Translations under genes and position numbers: made by a program
Origin: Massilia violaceinigra
Lineage (GTDB): Bacteria; Pseudomonadota; Gammaproteobacteria; Burkholderiales; Burkholderiaceae_D
Length of the DNA stretch: 64,000 bases
Assembly: GCF_002752675.1 (NCBI RefSeq)
Contig: NZ_CP024608.1
Location: forward strand, 7,068,001-7,132,000
Reading direction: 5' to 3'
The notes under the pieces: model-generated
Database searches by the model: none
The model's input: the letters and a program-made list of their open reading frames with translations, nothing else
What the model was told of the DNA's origin: nothing
In this document: positions 35,503 through 44,836 of the stretch, in pieces
Numbering within the stretch: the first letter of the stretch is position 1
How the letters are laid out: every line of letters starts with the position of its first letter

Positions 35503-36174
35503 TTGCTAGACGGCCGCCTGTCCCTGACCACGCCCGAGGGCGTGAGCCTGCAATTGACGCCCGCCGGCCCCTACCTGCGCGCGGTCGCCTGGCTGCTCGA
35601 TTTCTTGCTGTGGGCGGTCGTGTGCTTTCTGCTGCGCCTCGCCATGCCCAGCGGGAAACTCGGCGAAGGCATTTTCCTGCTGCTGCTGTTCGTTACCTAC
35701 TGGGGCTATCCGATCATCAGCGAAGTGTATTTTAACGGCCGCACGGTGGGCAAGCGTGCCGTCGGCCTGGAAGTGGTGCGCAGCGACGGCCTGCCGGTCG
35801 GCTGGCGCGAATCGACCCTGCGCAACCTGCTGCTGGTGGCCGACTTCCTGCCGATCATGTACGCGACCGGCCTGGTGTGCATGATGTTCGACCTGCGCTT
35901 TCGCCGCCTGGGCGATATCGTCGCCGGCACCCAGGTCATCTATTACGAAAAGGCCGTGCCGCGCGCCACGCCCTTGTTGGCCCATCCGCTGCCGCTGCCC
36001 TTCCCCCTCAGCCCCGACCAGCAGCGTACCCTGGTCGATCTGTTCGAGCGCGAATCGCGCCTGCCGCTCGACCGCATGGCCGAACTGGGCAGCATCGCCG
36101 AACCGCTGACCGGCGTACGCGGCACCGAGTCGGTCGAGCGCATGCGCTCTTATGTGGCGGGCCTGACCAAATGA
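35503..36174 (+). CDS. RDD family membrane protein
   Basis: A 223-residue membrane protein beginning at a TTG with AGAGG about 7 bases upstream. It shows the RDD features: AVAWLLDFLLWAVV in the first helix, WGYPIISEVYFNGRTVGKRAVGLEVVRSDG, and RFRRLGDIVAGTQVIYY in the third. RDD proteins are thought to be transporters or membrane adaptors. It is the first gene of a six-gene operon ending in MoxR and DUF58 genes and overlaps the next by ATGA. A short reading frame at 35453-35509 overlaps its start but need not be translated. Confidence 0.88.
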   Translation: MLDGRLSLTTPEGVSLQLTPAGPYLRAVAWLLDFLLWAVVCFLLRLAMPSGKLGEGIFLLLLFVTYWGYPIISEVYFNGRTVGKRAVGLEVVRSDGLPVGWRESTLRNLLLVADFLPIMYATGLVCMMFDLRFRRLGDIVAGTQVIYYEKAVPRATPLLAHPLPLPFPLSPDQQRTLVDLFERESRLPLDRMAELGSIAEPLTGVRGTESVERMRSYVAGLTK

Positions 36175-37118
36175 AGCAAGTTCAATTTGAAGCCGACAAT
36201 GCCGCTCTCTGGACCGAGATCGGCGCCATCCTCGACGGCAGCCAGCAAGACCAGCGCGCGCTGCCGGCCCTGTACCGGCGCCTGTGCCAGTGCCTGGCGC
36301 TGTGCAGCCAGCGCGGCTATTCGCCGACCCTGACCGATCATCTGCAGAAAATGGTCGGCGCCTGCCACCGCCGCCTGTACGGCACGGTCGTCGAGCGCCC
36401 CACCACCCTGATGCGCTGGATGCTGGTCGACTTTCCCTGCCGCGTGCGCGCCGAATGGCGTTTGCTGCTGATCACCTGCCTGGCGTTTTTCGGGGTGGGC
36501 CTGGTGGTCGGCCTGCTGGTCTGGTACCAGCCGCAGTGGGCGTACAGCTTCGCCTCGGCGCAACAGCTCGACCAGTTCCGCGAAATGTACCAGCCATCGC
36601 GCATCCGCGTCGGACGCGGCGGCAGCCAGGGCGACCTGATGATGTTCGGCCACTACATCTGGAACAACGTCTCGATCGGTTTCCGCAGTTTTGCCGGCGG
36701 CATTTTCGGCGGCATCCCGGCCTTGATCAGCCTGGGCCTGAACGGCCTGCACCTGGGCGTGATCGGCGCCTGGCTCAGCCGCGACCCGACCACCGTCCAC
36801 CAGTTCTGGTCGTTCGTGATCACCCATTCCAGCCTCGAAATCACCGGGCTGCTGCTGTGCGCGATGTCCGGCATCCGGCTCGGCCTGACCCTGATCCACC
36901 CGGGCCGGCTCACGCGCGCGCACGCGCTCTACAGCGCCAGCCAGACCATGTTCCCGGTGATCGTCGGCGGCAGCCTGATGACCATGTTCGCGGCCTTCTT
37001 TGAAGCGTTCTGGTCCGGCTCGGGCGCGATCCCGATCCAGGTCAAGTACGCTGTCGGCGGCACCGGCTGGGCGCTGGTGATCGGATTTTTCCTGTTCGCC
37101 GGCCGCGGCAAGCAATAA
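36171..37118 (+). CDS. SpoIIM (stage II sporulation protein M) family membrane protein
   Basis: A 315-residue protein; the C-terminal half has multiple membrane helices and the SpoIIM pattern (FGHYIWNNVSIGFRSFAGGI, GIPALISLGLNGLHLGVI, then HSSLEITGLLLCAMSGIRLG). The N-terminal 100 residues are a helical cytoplasmic region. In this operon type SpoIIM-like proteins accompany RDD, DUF4129-type and MoxR proteins. It is coupled to the RDD gene by ATGA and begins its own downstream gene after 8 bp. Confidence 0.88.
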   Translation: MKQVQFEADNAALWTEIGAILDGSQQDQRALPALYRRLCQCLALCSQRGYSPTLTDHLQKMVGACHRRLYGTVVERPTTLMRWMLVDFPCRVRAEWRLLLITCLAFFGVGLVVGLLVWYQPQWAYSFASAQQLDQFREMYQPSRIRVGRGGSQGDLMMFGHYIWNNVSIGFRSFAGGIFGGIPALISLGLNGLHLGVIGAWLSRDPTTVHQFWSFVITHSSLEITGLLLCAMSGIRLGLTLIHPGRLTRAHALYSASQTMFPVIVGGSLMTMFAAFFEAFWSGSGAIPIQVKYAVGGTGWALVIGFFLFAGRGKQ

Positions 37119-37126
37119 GGGCCGCC

Positions 37127-38752
37127 ATGCAAATCGACAAACTGCAGATCGAACTGCGCCCGCGCACCAATGCCCAGGCGCTCGACCTCGGGTTCAGCCT
37201 GCTGCACTCGCACGCCGGCGCGGCCTACATGGCGTTCCTGGCGCTGTGGCTGCCCCTGGTCGCCGTGTGCGCCGTGCTGACCCTCTGGCTGCCCGAGCTG
37301 TCCTGGGCCTGGCTGATCCTGGCCTGGTGGTTCAAGCCCCTGCTCGAACGCGCGCCCCTGTACGTGCTCTCGCGCCAGGTGTTCGGCACCGCCGTCACCT
37401 GGCAGGAAGCGGTACGCGCCTGGCCGGGCCAGCTCGGCGGTGGCTGGTTTCGCCTGATTACCTGGGGCCGTCCGATCAGCGCCGGACGCGGCCTGTGGCA
37501 ACCGGTCTGGCAGCTCGAAGGTGCGCGCGGCGGGGTCGCCAGTGCACGCCGCAGCGCGCTCGGCAAAAATGGGACCGCCTCTTCGGCGGTCTGGTTCGGC
37601 GTCGTCTGCGCCCACCTGGAATTCGTGCTGCAGCTGGGCGCCCTCGGCTTCATCGGCATTTTTGCCGCGGACGGCAAGATCGGCAATCCGTTTATGCTGT
37701 TTGCCAACATGGTCAGCGACACGCCCGATGTGCTGACCGAGCTGCTTACCCTGGGCGCCTTCGCCTTGTCCACGGCGCTCATCGCGCCGGTCTACACGGC
37801 ATGCTGTTTTACCCTGTACCTGAACCGCCGCGCCAGCATGGAAGCGTGGGACCTCGAAATCAAGCTGCGCCAGATCAAGCGCCCACAGGCTGTCCGCGCG
37901 CGCGGCGCCGCTCCCGTATCGGCATTGCTGGTGCTGGCCGGCGCCGGCATGCTGCTGGCGCTGGCCGGCGTTCCCGCGCCGGTTTCGGCCGCGCCTGCCG
38001 CATCCGGCAAGCCTGTCCCGGCGCAAGCTACGCCGGTGCGCCCGCCATGCGAACGGCCCAAGGACATGCGCCTGCCCGAACGCGGTCCGCTGCAGGCACC
38101 CGAGCAGGCGCGCATCCGCCAGCAGATCGACCAGGTCTATGCCCACTCCGACCTGCGCGGCTACGAATGCGTGGAAAGCTGGGAACTGAAAGAGCGCGAC
38201 AAGAAGAAGGAAATCAAGAAGGAAGAGCGCAAACGCTCCTCGTTCGACATGAACCTGATCGCCTCCATCCTCAAGGTGCTGTTCATCGCGCTTGCCATCG
38301 GCGCCGTGGCCTGGGTGCTGTACCGCTACCGCCACCATTTCCCGTCCTTCGAGCGCGCGGCCAAGGCGCGCGTGGCGACCGAAATCGGCGGCCTGAATAT
38401 TCGCGCCGAATCGCTGCCGCCCGACGTGACGACTGAAGTGCGCGCCCTGTGGGCCCGCGGCGAACAGCGCGCCGCCCTGGCCCTGCTGTACCGCGCCACC
38501 CTGTCGCGCCTGGTCACGGAAGATGCGCTGGCCCTGCGCCAGGGTAATACCGAGGGCGACTGCCTGCGCCTGGCGCGCCAGGCCGTGCAGCGCCAGCAGC
38601 TCTCTTCCGCGCGCCTGGAAGTGGCCATCGGCGCCACCTCCCTGTGGCTGGGCGGCGCCTACGCCGCGCGCTGGCCGGACGACGACACCCTGCTGGCCTG
38701 CTGCGCCGCATGGGATGCGCAGTTCGGCGCACTGCGGGAGACGGCGGCATGA
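37127..38752 (+). CDS. Membrane protein with C-terminal DUF4129-like domain
   Basis: A 541-residue protein with about four membrane helices in the first 260 residues, a low-complexity linker (GVPAPVSAAPAASGKPVPAQ), a charged segment (ELKERDKKKEIKKEERKR), a second membrane helix near 390 (NLIASILKVLFIALAIGAVA) and a C-terminal region with RALWARGEQRAALALLYRAT and NTEGDCLRLAR, matching the DUF4129 pattern of MoxR-associated proteins. Function unknown; the position between SpoIIM and DUF4350 genes places it in the same assembly. It overlaps the next gene by ATGA. Confidence 0.78.
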   Translation: MQIDKLQIELRPRTNAQALDLGFSLLHSHAGAAYMAFLALWLPLVAVCAVLTLWLPELSWAWLILAWWFKPLLERAPLYVLSRQVFGTAVTWQEAVRAWPGQLGGGWFRLITWGRPISAGRGLWQPVWQLEGARGGVASARRSALGKNGTASSAVWFGVVCAHLEFVLQLGALGFIGIFAADGKIGNPFMLFANMVSDTPDVLTELLTLGAFALSTALIAPVYTACCFTLYLNRRASMEAWDLEIKLRQIKRPQAVRARGAAPVSALLVLAGAGMLLALAGVPAPVSAAPAASGKPVPAQATPVRPPCERPKDMRLPERGPLQAPEQARIRQQIDQVYAHSDLRGYECVESWELKERDKKKEIKKEERKRSSFDMNLIASILKVLFIALAIGAVAWVLYRYRHHFPSFERAAKARVATEIGGLNIRAESLPPDVTTEVRALWARGEQRAALALLYRATLSRLVTEDALALRQGNTEGDCLRLARQAVQRQQLSSARLEVAIGATSLWLGGAYAARWPDDDTLLACCAAWDAQFGALRETAA

Positions 38753-40179
38753 ACGACAACATCAAAAGCTTCCTGTCCGTGCTGGCCCTGGTGGCCGTGG
38801 GCGCCTCGGCAACCTTGTGGTGGCACGACATGATGGAATTACGCTGGGAATCGCGGCGCACCATGTCCGAGGCGGCGCGCAAAGACCGCATGCTGGCTGC
38901 CACACGCCTGTTGCAACAGAACGGCCGGGTCGTCAACAGCGTCGGCTCGCTCGGCGAACTGATCGTGCCCAAGGTCGGCGGCGGCACCATGATCCTCAGC
39001 GGTGCGTCGGGCACGGCGCTGCCGGGCCAGGCGGAAGAAATGCTCGACTGGGTGCGGCGCGGTAATACCCTGATTGCCGAACCGCGCTCGCTGACCTCCG
39101 CCGAAAAAGCCGCGCTCGCCGCGCTGGATCCGTCCAGCGAGGAGAACGACGACGAGATCGAGGACGAGGAAGAAGAAGTCGAAGAGCCCAAGCCGGCCGC
39201 CGCTCCCGCCAGCGCGCAGGGCAAGGATGAAGACAAGCCCAAGGATGATGAGGACGAGGAAGAGGACGAAGAGGAAGACCACACTCCGCCCGAGCCGCCC
39301 GCCCGTTCGTATTTCACCGCCGTAGCCAGCGACAACAAAGACCCGCTCACCGACCGCTTCGGCGCGCGCGTGCGGCGCGACGCCAAGGCCTGCGAATGCC
39401 GCACCGAACCGGCGGAGGAAGACAAGGACAAGCCGGAGGCGATCGCCGCGGCCCGGCGCGAGCGCGACAAGACCGTCAGCCGCCTGATCCTGCCGGGCAA
39501 GAGCTATCCGCTCGAACTCGACGGCGGCAAGATGGAACTGGTCGGCCTGCCCAACGCCGTCGCCCCGCTCTGGAGCGACGACGATGGCGGCGCCGTGCGC
39601 GTCTATCGCGAGGGCAAGGGCCAGGTCGTCCTGGTGACCAACGATTACTTCAGCAACTACATGCTCGACGAGCGCGACCACGCCCAGCTGCTGCTGGCGC
39701 TGACCGAGCTCACGCCCGGCCGGCACGTCACCATCGTGCGCAACCTGAACGTGCTGCCCTGGTACAAGGCGCTGTGGCGCAATTACAGCCTGTTCCTGAT
39801 CAGCCTTGCGGGCGGCGTGGCGCTGATGTTCTGGGCCGCGGTGCGCCGTTTCGGCCCGATCATCCCCGCGCCGAAGGCCGAACGGCGTTCGCTGCTCGAA
39901 CACATCGACGCCAGCGGCGCCTGGCTGTGGAAGGCCGACGGCGGGCGCCAGGTGCTGCTCGAGGCCGCGCGCGAAGATACGCTGGCCCTGATCCGGCGCC
40001 GCGCCCCGGCCCTGTTCCGTTTGCCCGAAACCCAGCTGTGGGCCACCCTGGCGCGCGACTGTTCGCTGCCCAAGGCCGATGTCAGCGAAGCGCTGCAGCA
40101 GGACGCCGCCAGCCATGTCACCCGATTCACCCGTCAGATCCGCACTCTTCAAGAACTGAGAAATCACTATGAACGATAG
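38749..40179 (+). CDS. DUF4350 domain protein with acidic insert
   Basis: A 476-residue protein with a first membrane helix (about residues 8-25), a DUF4350 region (GELIVPKVGGGTMILSG, MLDWVRRGNTLIAEP), a second membrane helix near 350 and a cytoplasmic C-terminus. Between residues about 125 and 180 there is a strongly acidic block (DEEEEVEEPKPAAAPAS and EDEEEDEEEDHTPPEP), which is unusual in length even for this variable linker. Its GEL/GGGTM features suggest a type of ligand- or membrane-facing fold. It overlaps the MoxR gene by 11 bp. Confidence 0.8.
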   Translation: MNDNIKSFLSVLALVAVGASATLWWHDMMELRWESRRTMSEAARKDRMLAATRLLQQNGRVVNSVGSLGELIVPKVGGGTMILSGASGTALPGQAEEMLDWVRRGNTLIAEPRSLTSAEKAALAALDPSSEENDDEIEDEEEEVEEPKPAAAPASAQGKDEDKPKDDEDEEEDEEEDHTPPEPPARSYFTAVASDNKDPLTDRFGARVRRDAKACECRTEPAEEDKDKPEAIAAARRERDKTVSRLILPGKSYPLELDGGKMELVGLPNAVAPLWSDDDGGAVRVYREGKGQVVLVTNDYFSNYMLDERDHAQLLLALTELTPGRHVTIVRNLNVLPWYKALWRNYSLFLISLAGGVALMFWAAVRRFGPIIPAPKAERRSLLEHIDASGAWLWKADGGRQVLLEAAREDTLALIRRRAPALFRLPETQLWATLARDCSLPKADVSEALQQDAASHVTRFTRQIRTLQELRNHYER

Positions 40180-41173
40180 CACCGCCACCAGCGCCGCCCC
40201 TGCCATCACGGCCGACCGCCTGAACCAGGCGATCGGCATTGTCCAGCGCATGCGCGAGGAAATCCGCAGCGCCGTGATCGGCCAGCAGGCCGTCGTCGAC
40301 CAGGTCCTGGCCTGCTGCCTCGCGGGCGGCCACGTGCTGATCGAAGGCGTGCCGGGCCTGGGCAAGACCTTGCTGGTCAAGGCCCTGGCCAAGACCTTCG
40401 CCGGCGACTTTTCGCGCATCCAGTTCACGCCCGACCTGATGCCGGCCGACGTCATGGGCCACGCCGTCTACGACATGAAGAGCCAGTCCTTCAGCGTGCG
40501 CCGCGGGCCCGTGTTCGCGCACCTGCTGCTGGCCGACGAGATCAACCGCGCCCCGGCCAAGACCCAGTCCTCGCTGCTCGAAGTGATGCAGGAGCGCCAG
40601 GTGACGATCGAAGGCGAATCGCATCAGCTGCCGCCGCCGTTCATGGTGCTGGCCACCCAAAACCCGCTCGAAAACGAAGGCACCTACCCGCTGCCCGAAG
40701 CGCAGCTGGACCGTTTCCTGATCAAGGTGCGCATCGATTATCCGACCGTCGACGAAGAAGAGCAGATGCTGCGCATGGTCACGCGCGACCGCGTCGGCGA
40801 CGGCCTGGAAGTGAGCCAGGTGGCCACCCTGGTCAAGCCCGAAACCATCGTCGCGCTGCAGCAGCTGGTGGCCCGCATCCGGGTCGACGACGCCGTTGCC
40901 GCCTACGCCGTGCGGCTGGTGCGCGCCACGCGCGACTGGCCCGGCATTGCGATCGGCGCCGGTCCGCGCGGCTGCATCGCGCTGGTGCGCATGGCGCGCG
41001 CCATGGCCCTGACCTCGGGGCGCGACTACGTGACCCCGGACGATATCAAGGCCGCCGCCCTGCCGGTGCTGCGCCACCGCATCGCGGTCTCTCCCGAAAG
41101 CGAACTCGATGGCCTGAGCAGCGACGAACTGCTGCTTGGCCTGATCGAAGAAGTCGCCGCTCCGCGTGGCTGA
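40169..41173 (+). CDS. MoxR family AAA+ ATPase
   Basis: A 334-residue MoxR ATPase: Walker A G60-T67 (GVPGLGKT), Walker B in LLLADEINRAP, sensor 1 in LATQNP and the arginine finger region around PEAQLDRF. MoxR proteins act as chaperone-like ATPases that mature or activate vWA or other partner proteins. Here it is followed by a DUF58 protein with an 8-bp overlap, the classical MoxR/DUF58 pair, and is preceded by RDD, SpoIIM, DUF4129-type and DUF4350 genes. Confidence 0.95.
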   Translation: MNDSTATSAAPAITADRLNQAIGIVQRMREEIRSAVIGQQAVVDQVLACCLAGGHVLIEGVPGLGKTLLVKALAKTFAGDFSRIQFTPDLMPADVMGHAVYDMKSQSFSVRRGPVFAHLLLADEINRAPAKTQSSLLEVMQERQVTIEGESHQLPPPFMVLATQNPLENEGTYPLPEAQLDRFLIKVRIDYPTVDEEEQMLRMVTRDRVGDGLEVSQVATLVKPETIVALQQLVARIRVDDAVAAYAVRLVRATRDWPGIAIGAGPRGCIALVRMARAMALTSGRDYVTPDDIKAAALPVLRHRIAVSPESELDGLSSDELLLGLIEEVAAPRG

Positions 41174-42482
41174 CGTACTGACCCCGTCGCGCACCCTGCT
41201 GCTTGTGGCCGGCGGCTGGACCGTGCTTGGCCTGGCGGCCAGCCACGCCGAGGCGCTGCTGCCGCTGTGGCAGGGGGCTGGCCTGGCCGCGCTGGCCGTG
41301 GCCTGCGTCGACGCCTGGATCTCGCGCAAGGCCCCGCTGCTGCGGGTCGAGCGCGAACTGGCCGGCGTCTGGCCGGTCGGCACCTGGAACAAGGTCACGC
41401 TCAAGCTGCACAACGAGGGCGCTCGTCATGTCGCCCTCGACCTGTACGACGACTACCCCGCCACCTGGGCCATGGAAGGCCTGAGCCACAGCAGCCAAAT
41501 CGCGCCGGGCGCGTATGCCGCCGTCAGCTACAGCCTGTGCGCCGACCAGCGCGGCCCGGCCAGTTTCGGGCCGGCCCACCTGCGCGTGCGCTCGCCGCTG
41601 CGCCTGTGGCAGCGCGTGCACCGCATCGGCGCGCCGAGCACCATCAAGGTTTTCCCCGATTTCTCCAAGCTGCTCGGCCACACCCTGAGCGCGACCGACC
41701 GCCGCGCGCCGGCGGCCGGCGCCATCCGCAAGCGGCGCCGCGGCGAAGGCACCGATTTCCGCCAGCTGCGCGAATACCGCGACGGCGACAGCATGCGCTC
41801 GATCGACTGGAAAGCGACGGCGCGGCGCCAGAAGCCGATCACCCGCGAGTATCAGGAAGAGCGCGACCAGCAGGTCGTGTTCCTGCTCGATACCGGGCGC
41901 CGCATGCTGGCGCGCGACGACACCACCACCCACTTCGACCACGCACTCAACGCCGTGCTCACGCTCGGCTTCCTGGCGCAGAAACAGGGCGACGCGGTCG
42001 GCCTGATGACCTTCGGCGGCGAGACCCGCTGGGTGGCGCCGCTCAAGGGCCGCAACGGGCTCGATCGCCTGCTGGGCGCAGTGTACGACGTGCAGCCGTC
42101 CGAAATGGCGCCCGACTACCTGCAGGCGGCCACCGATCTGCTCAACCGCCTGAGCAAGCGCGCTTTTGTCGTCATCATCACCAACCTGCGCGACGAGGAC
42201 GACACGGCGCTGCGCTCGGCGTGCGAACTGATGTCGAGCAAGCACCTGGTGATCTGCGCCAGCCTGCGCGAAAAGGTCATGGACGGCGCGCGCAGCAAGG
42301 CAGTCGACACCTTCCCCGGCGCCCTGCGCTACAGCGCCACGGTGCACTACCTGCAGCAGCGGCGCGAGGCCATTCGGCGCCTCGGCATCCGCGCCGAGCG
42401 CCTGATCGACATCACGCCGGATCAGCTCAGCACGGCCCTGGTGAACCGCTACCTCGATATCAAGGAAAGCGGGCAGCTCTGA
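41166..42482 (+). CDS. DUF58 domain-containing protein
   Basis: A 438-residue protein starting at GTG (overlapping the MoxR stop). The N-terminus has two hydrophobic segments (LLLVAGGWTVLGLAA and the following one); the DUF58 core is GTDFRQLREYRDGDSMRSID, then WKATARRQKPITREYQEERD. The C-terminal half is a vWA-like fold with FLLDTGRRM as the motif-I position. DUF58 proteins are the usual substrates or partners of MoxR. It ends 33 bp before the convergent DUF805 gene. Confidence 0.92.
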   Translation: MADVLTPSRTLLLVAGGWTVLGLAASHAEALLPLWQGAGLAALAVACVDAWISRKAPLLRVERELAGVWPVGTWNKVTLKLHNEGARHVALDLYDDYPATWAMEGLSHSSQIAPGAYAAVSYSLCADQRGPASFGPAHLRVRSPLRLWQRVHRIGAPSTIKVFPDFSKLLGHTLSATDRRAPAAGAIRKRRRGEGTDFRQLREYRDGDSMRSIDWKATARRQKPITREYQEERDQQVVFLLDTGRRMLARDDTTTHFDHALNAVLTLGFLAQKQGDAVGLMTFGGETRWVAPLKGRNGLDRLLGAVYDVQPSEMAPDYLQAATDLLNRLSKRAFVVIITNLRDEDDTALRSACELMSSKHLVICASLREKVMDGARSKAVDTFPGALRYSATVHYLQQRREAIRRLGIRAERLIDITPDQLSTALVNRYLDIKESGQL

Positions 42483-42514
42483 GCCTGGGGTGGATGCTGG
42501 GCCGTGGCGCCCGC

Positions 42515-43192
42515 TTAGTTGGCCGGCTTCGGCGCTGCCGGGGCTGGCGCCTCGGCGGGGACCTCGATATCGGCGCTGGCGTCGCCGGATGCAGCCGACG
42601 CGTCATCAGCGCCGGTGTCGGCCGGCGCGTTGCGAGCTGAAAAGGGGTCGAAGGTCTTGTCGACCTTGGCGGCCTCGAAGCCCATGATCGCATCGATCCA
42701 CTTTTCTTCCAGCTTCAGGATACTCGGCATCGACGCCGCAAAGGCGATCGGGAGTACCCAGGCGGCGATCAGCAGCGCCCGCGTGTTCGGCGCCGGCGGC
42801 AGGCCGTACTTGTTCGCGCCCTCGCTGCCGCGCCCGAAAAACATCCACAGCCCAAAAAAGAAGTTCACAAGCGGAACCATCTGCAGCAGCCCAAGCCAGC
42901 CGGACAGCTCCATGTCGTGCAGACGGCGGCGCGTGAGGATGAACGTTGCGGCCAGCGCGGGGATCAGCATCACCAGCCCAAGCAGACTCATCAATGGACT
43001 GAACGCCGTCACCAGCAAGGCAATCAGGGCGGCCGTCAAGACCATGATCGTGATCCACACGACCATGGAATAAACCAGATAACGCACGCGGCCGATACGG
43101 CCCTTCATGGTCAACATGCGCGGCACATAGGTTTCGCCACTGACCGCACGCGGCGTCATATCGGCCGCGGGTGCGGCATACAGATGATTCAA
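42515..43192 (-). CDS. DUF805 membrane protein (paralogue 1)
   Basis: About 225 residues starting at a TTG with AGGAG 6 bases upstream, giving MNHLYAAPAADM, parallel to the MNNPYAPPGADM start of the neighbouring paralogue. The DUF805 pattern is RIGRVRYLVYSMVVW, then TRRRLHDMELSGWLGLL, with four helices. The C-terminus is a unique low-complexity A/D/S/P-rich tail (about residues 175-225), lacking in the two other paralogues. The longer in-frame ATG start at 43309 would overlap the divergent VOC gene. Function unknown; it shares the MoxR region with two other DUF805 genes. Confidence 0.85.
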   Translation of the reverse strand: MNHLYAAPAADMTPRAVSGETYVPRMLTMKGRIGRVRYLVYSMVVWITIMVLTAALIALLVTAFSPLMSLLGLVMLIPALAATFILTRRRLHDMELSGWLGLLQMVPLVNFFFGLWMFFGRGSEGANKYGLPPAPNTRALLIAAWVLPIAFAASMPSILKLEEKWIDAIMGFEAAKVDKTFDPFSARNAPADTGADDASAASGDASADIEVPAEAPAPAAPKPAN

Positions 43193-43297
43193 TTGGAACT
43201 CCTGTGAATGGATTGGGGGATAAATTTCTTGTGTGTCTATTTGCATTATCATTAACGTCTGGCCCGGAAAACCTTCAGGGCACAACACGGAGAAAAT

Positions 43298-43690
43298 ATG
43301 TTCAGTCATGTCATGATCGGCTCAAACGATATTGAACGGTCAAAACAATTCTATGACGCTGTACTCGCAACACTCGGCGTGGGCGAGCCGCTTCATAACA
43401 AGGCAAATTCCGGCCACACCCGGCTCTTCTACCGGCACGACGGAAGCATCTTCTGCATTACCGAGCCAATCAATGGCGAAGAGGCGACGTTTGCGAACGG
43501 TGGCACGATTGCCTTCAAATGCGGCTCGCCCGAGCACGTGCAAAAATTTTACGAGACGGCGGTTGCCCATGGCGGCGATGCCTGTGAAGATCCGCCTGGT
43601 AAGCGCGACACCAGCCTGGGCCCCATGTATCTGGCCTATGTTCGCGATCCGGACGGCAATAAGCTCTGCGCAATTCACCGCACCGAGTAA
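43298..43690 (+). CDS. VOC family (glyoxalase/bleomycin resistance-type) protein
   Basis: A 130-residue vicinal-oxygen-chelate protein: HVMIGSNDIERSKQFYDAVL as the first beta-alpha-beta half with the metal His4-type, and the second half ending YVRDPDGNKLCAIH, with the usual DPDGN motif. It may detoxify or bind a small molecule; no specific substrate is evident. It lies on the plus strand between two minus-strand DUF805 genes and has visibly lower GC, so it looks inserted. Confidence 0.88.
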   Translation: MFSHVMIGSNDIERSKQFYDAVLATLGVGEPLHNKANSGHTRLFYRHDGSIFCITEPINGEEATFANGGTIAFKCGSPEHVQKFYETAVAHGGDACEDPPGKRDTSLGPMYLAYVRDPDGNKLCAIHRTE

Positions 43691-43713
43691 GCTGACGCCC
43701 CAGGCGCCGCGGC

Positions 43714-44205
43714 TCAGCCGATATCGAACAGCCACACGAGCCCGGTGAGCGCCATCAGCATAACCATCCATGTTCCGGCCGCCACCAGCGTCGTGTTTTC
43801 CGACGGTGGCGGCCCATAGCGGTTCGGGCCCGCGTCGCCGGGGCGCACCAGCAGAAACCCGACCAGCAAGACGTTGATCGGCGCCAGCAGCAGGATCAGC
43901 GCCCACCACCCCGGCTGCTCCATATCGCGCAGGCGCCGCAGCGTCATCAGCGCCAGCACGGTGGCCACGGCAAGCCCCGTCGCAATAATTAATATCGGCA
44001 TGACGATGGGCCGATCGCGCAGGTCAAACCAGCCGATCAGGAACAACACCAGCAGCACCGCCAGGGTCGACGGCACCGTAGCATACACCAGGTAACGCAA
44101 ACGGCCGATACGCCCCCGTGCGTCGAACCAGGCCGGCGTATAGGTGTCGCCGTGCTCTTGCACCGGCGTGCTGTTCGATGCCGGCGGCGCGTAAGGATTA
44201 TCCAC
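43714..44205 (-). CDS. DUF805 membrane protein (paralogue 2)
   Basis: 163 residues starting at GTG (VDNPYAPPAS), with AGGAG 6 bases upstream. DUF805 core: RIGRLRYLVYATVPSTLAV and LRRLRDMEQPGWWALILLLA, with four helices and the GPNRYGPPP motif. It ends in a short hydrophobic C-terminus. The longer ATG frame upstream is not supported. Close paralogue of the two neighbouring DUF805 proteins. Confidence 0.88.
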   Translation of the reverse strand: MDNPYAPPASNSTPVQEHGDTYTPAWFDARGRIGRLRYLVYATVPSTLAVLLVLFLIGWFDLRDRPIVMPILIIATGLAVATVLALMTLRRLRDMEQPGWWALILLLAPINVLLVGFLLVRPGDAGPNRYGPPPSENTTLVAAGTWMVMLMALTGLVWLFDIG

Positions 44206-44251
44206 TCTCGACTCCTGTCTGATCATCCGCACATTATCCCGCAAGCTGCCC

Positions 44252-44836
44252 TCATCGCCAGATCGGCGTGAGGTGGGGCGGCGCCGGGCCGTCCGGCACC
44301 CCTGGCATCGGCACGTGGAAGTACGCGGCGGCAACGATCGTGCTCCAGCGGTTCTGCATTTTCATAACGGTGGGCAAGGACAGCAGCATGGCAAGCGGAA
44401 GCACCCAGGCGGCCAGCACGAGTTGCCAGCCGTTGGGCGGCGGCGGCAAGCCGTAGGCGTTCTCACCAGGATTGCCCGCCTCCAGCAGCGGCCACAAGCC
44501 CACCACCAGATTGACGAACGGAATTAAACCCAGCAAGCTCCACCAGCCGGAACACCCCAGGTCATTCAGGCGCCGGCGCGTCATCACGAACAGCATGCTC
44601 AGCAAGGGGATCAGCATCAGCAGCGCCAGCGAGCTCACCGGAGCGTCGAACGGCATCAGTGCGGCCACCATCAGCACGGCGGCAGCTATCAGCAAGCTCG
44701 TCAACAGCGACACATACACCAGATAGCGCACGCGCCCGATGCGCCCGTGCAGGGCCAGCAGGCGCGGCGTGCAGCGCGCCTGCACCGGCCCGGCGATGAT
44801 CATGTCGGCGCCCGGCGGCGCGTAGGGATTATTCAT
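44252..44836 (-). CDS. DUF805 membrane protein (paralogue 3)
   Basis: A 194-residue DUF805 protein starting MNNPYAPPGADM, with RIGRVRYLVYVSLLTSL and TRRRLNDLGCSGWWSLLGLI. The last 40 residues contain a hydrophobic stretch and a proline-rich end. Its ATG overlaps the TAA of a small upstream frame (TAATG). It is the DUF805 gene closest to the bpX6-like gene and probably read from the same transcript. Confidence 0.88.
   Translation of the reverse strand: MNNPYAPPGADMIIAGPVQARCTPRLLALHGRIGRVRYLVYVSLLTSLLIAAAVLMVAALMPFDAPVSSLALLMLIPLLSMLFVMTRRRLNDLGCSGWWSLLGLIPFVNLVVGLWPLLEAGNPGENAYGLPPPPNGWQLVLAAWVLPLAMLLSLPTVMKMQNRWSTIVAAAYFHVPMPGVPDGPAPPHLTPIWR

Noticed and set aside
35453..35509. 18-codon reading frame overlapping the RDD gene start
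   Set aside because: Too short, no clear ribosome-binding site; only a possible leader peptide, not listed.
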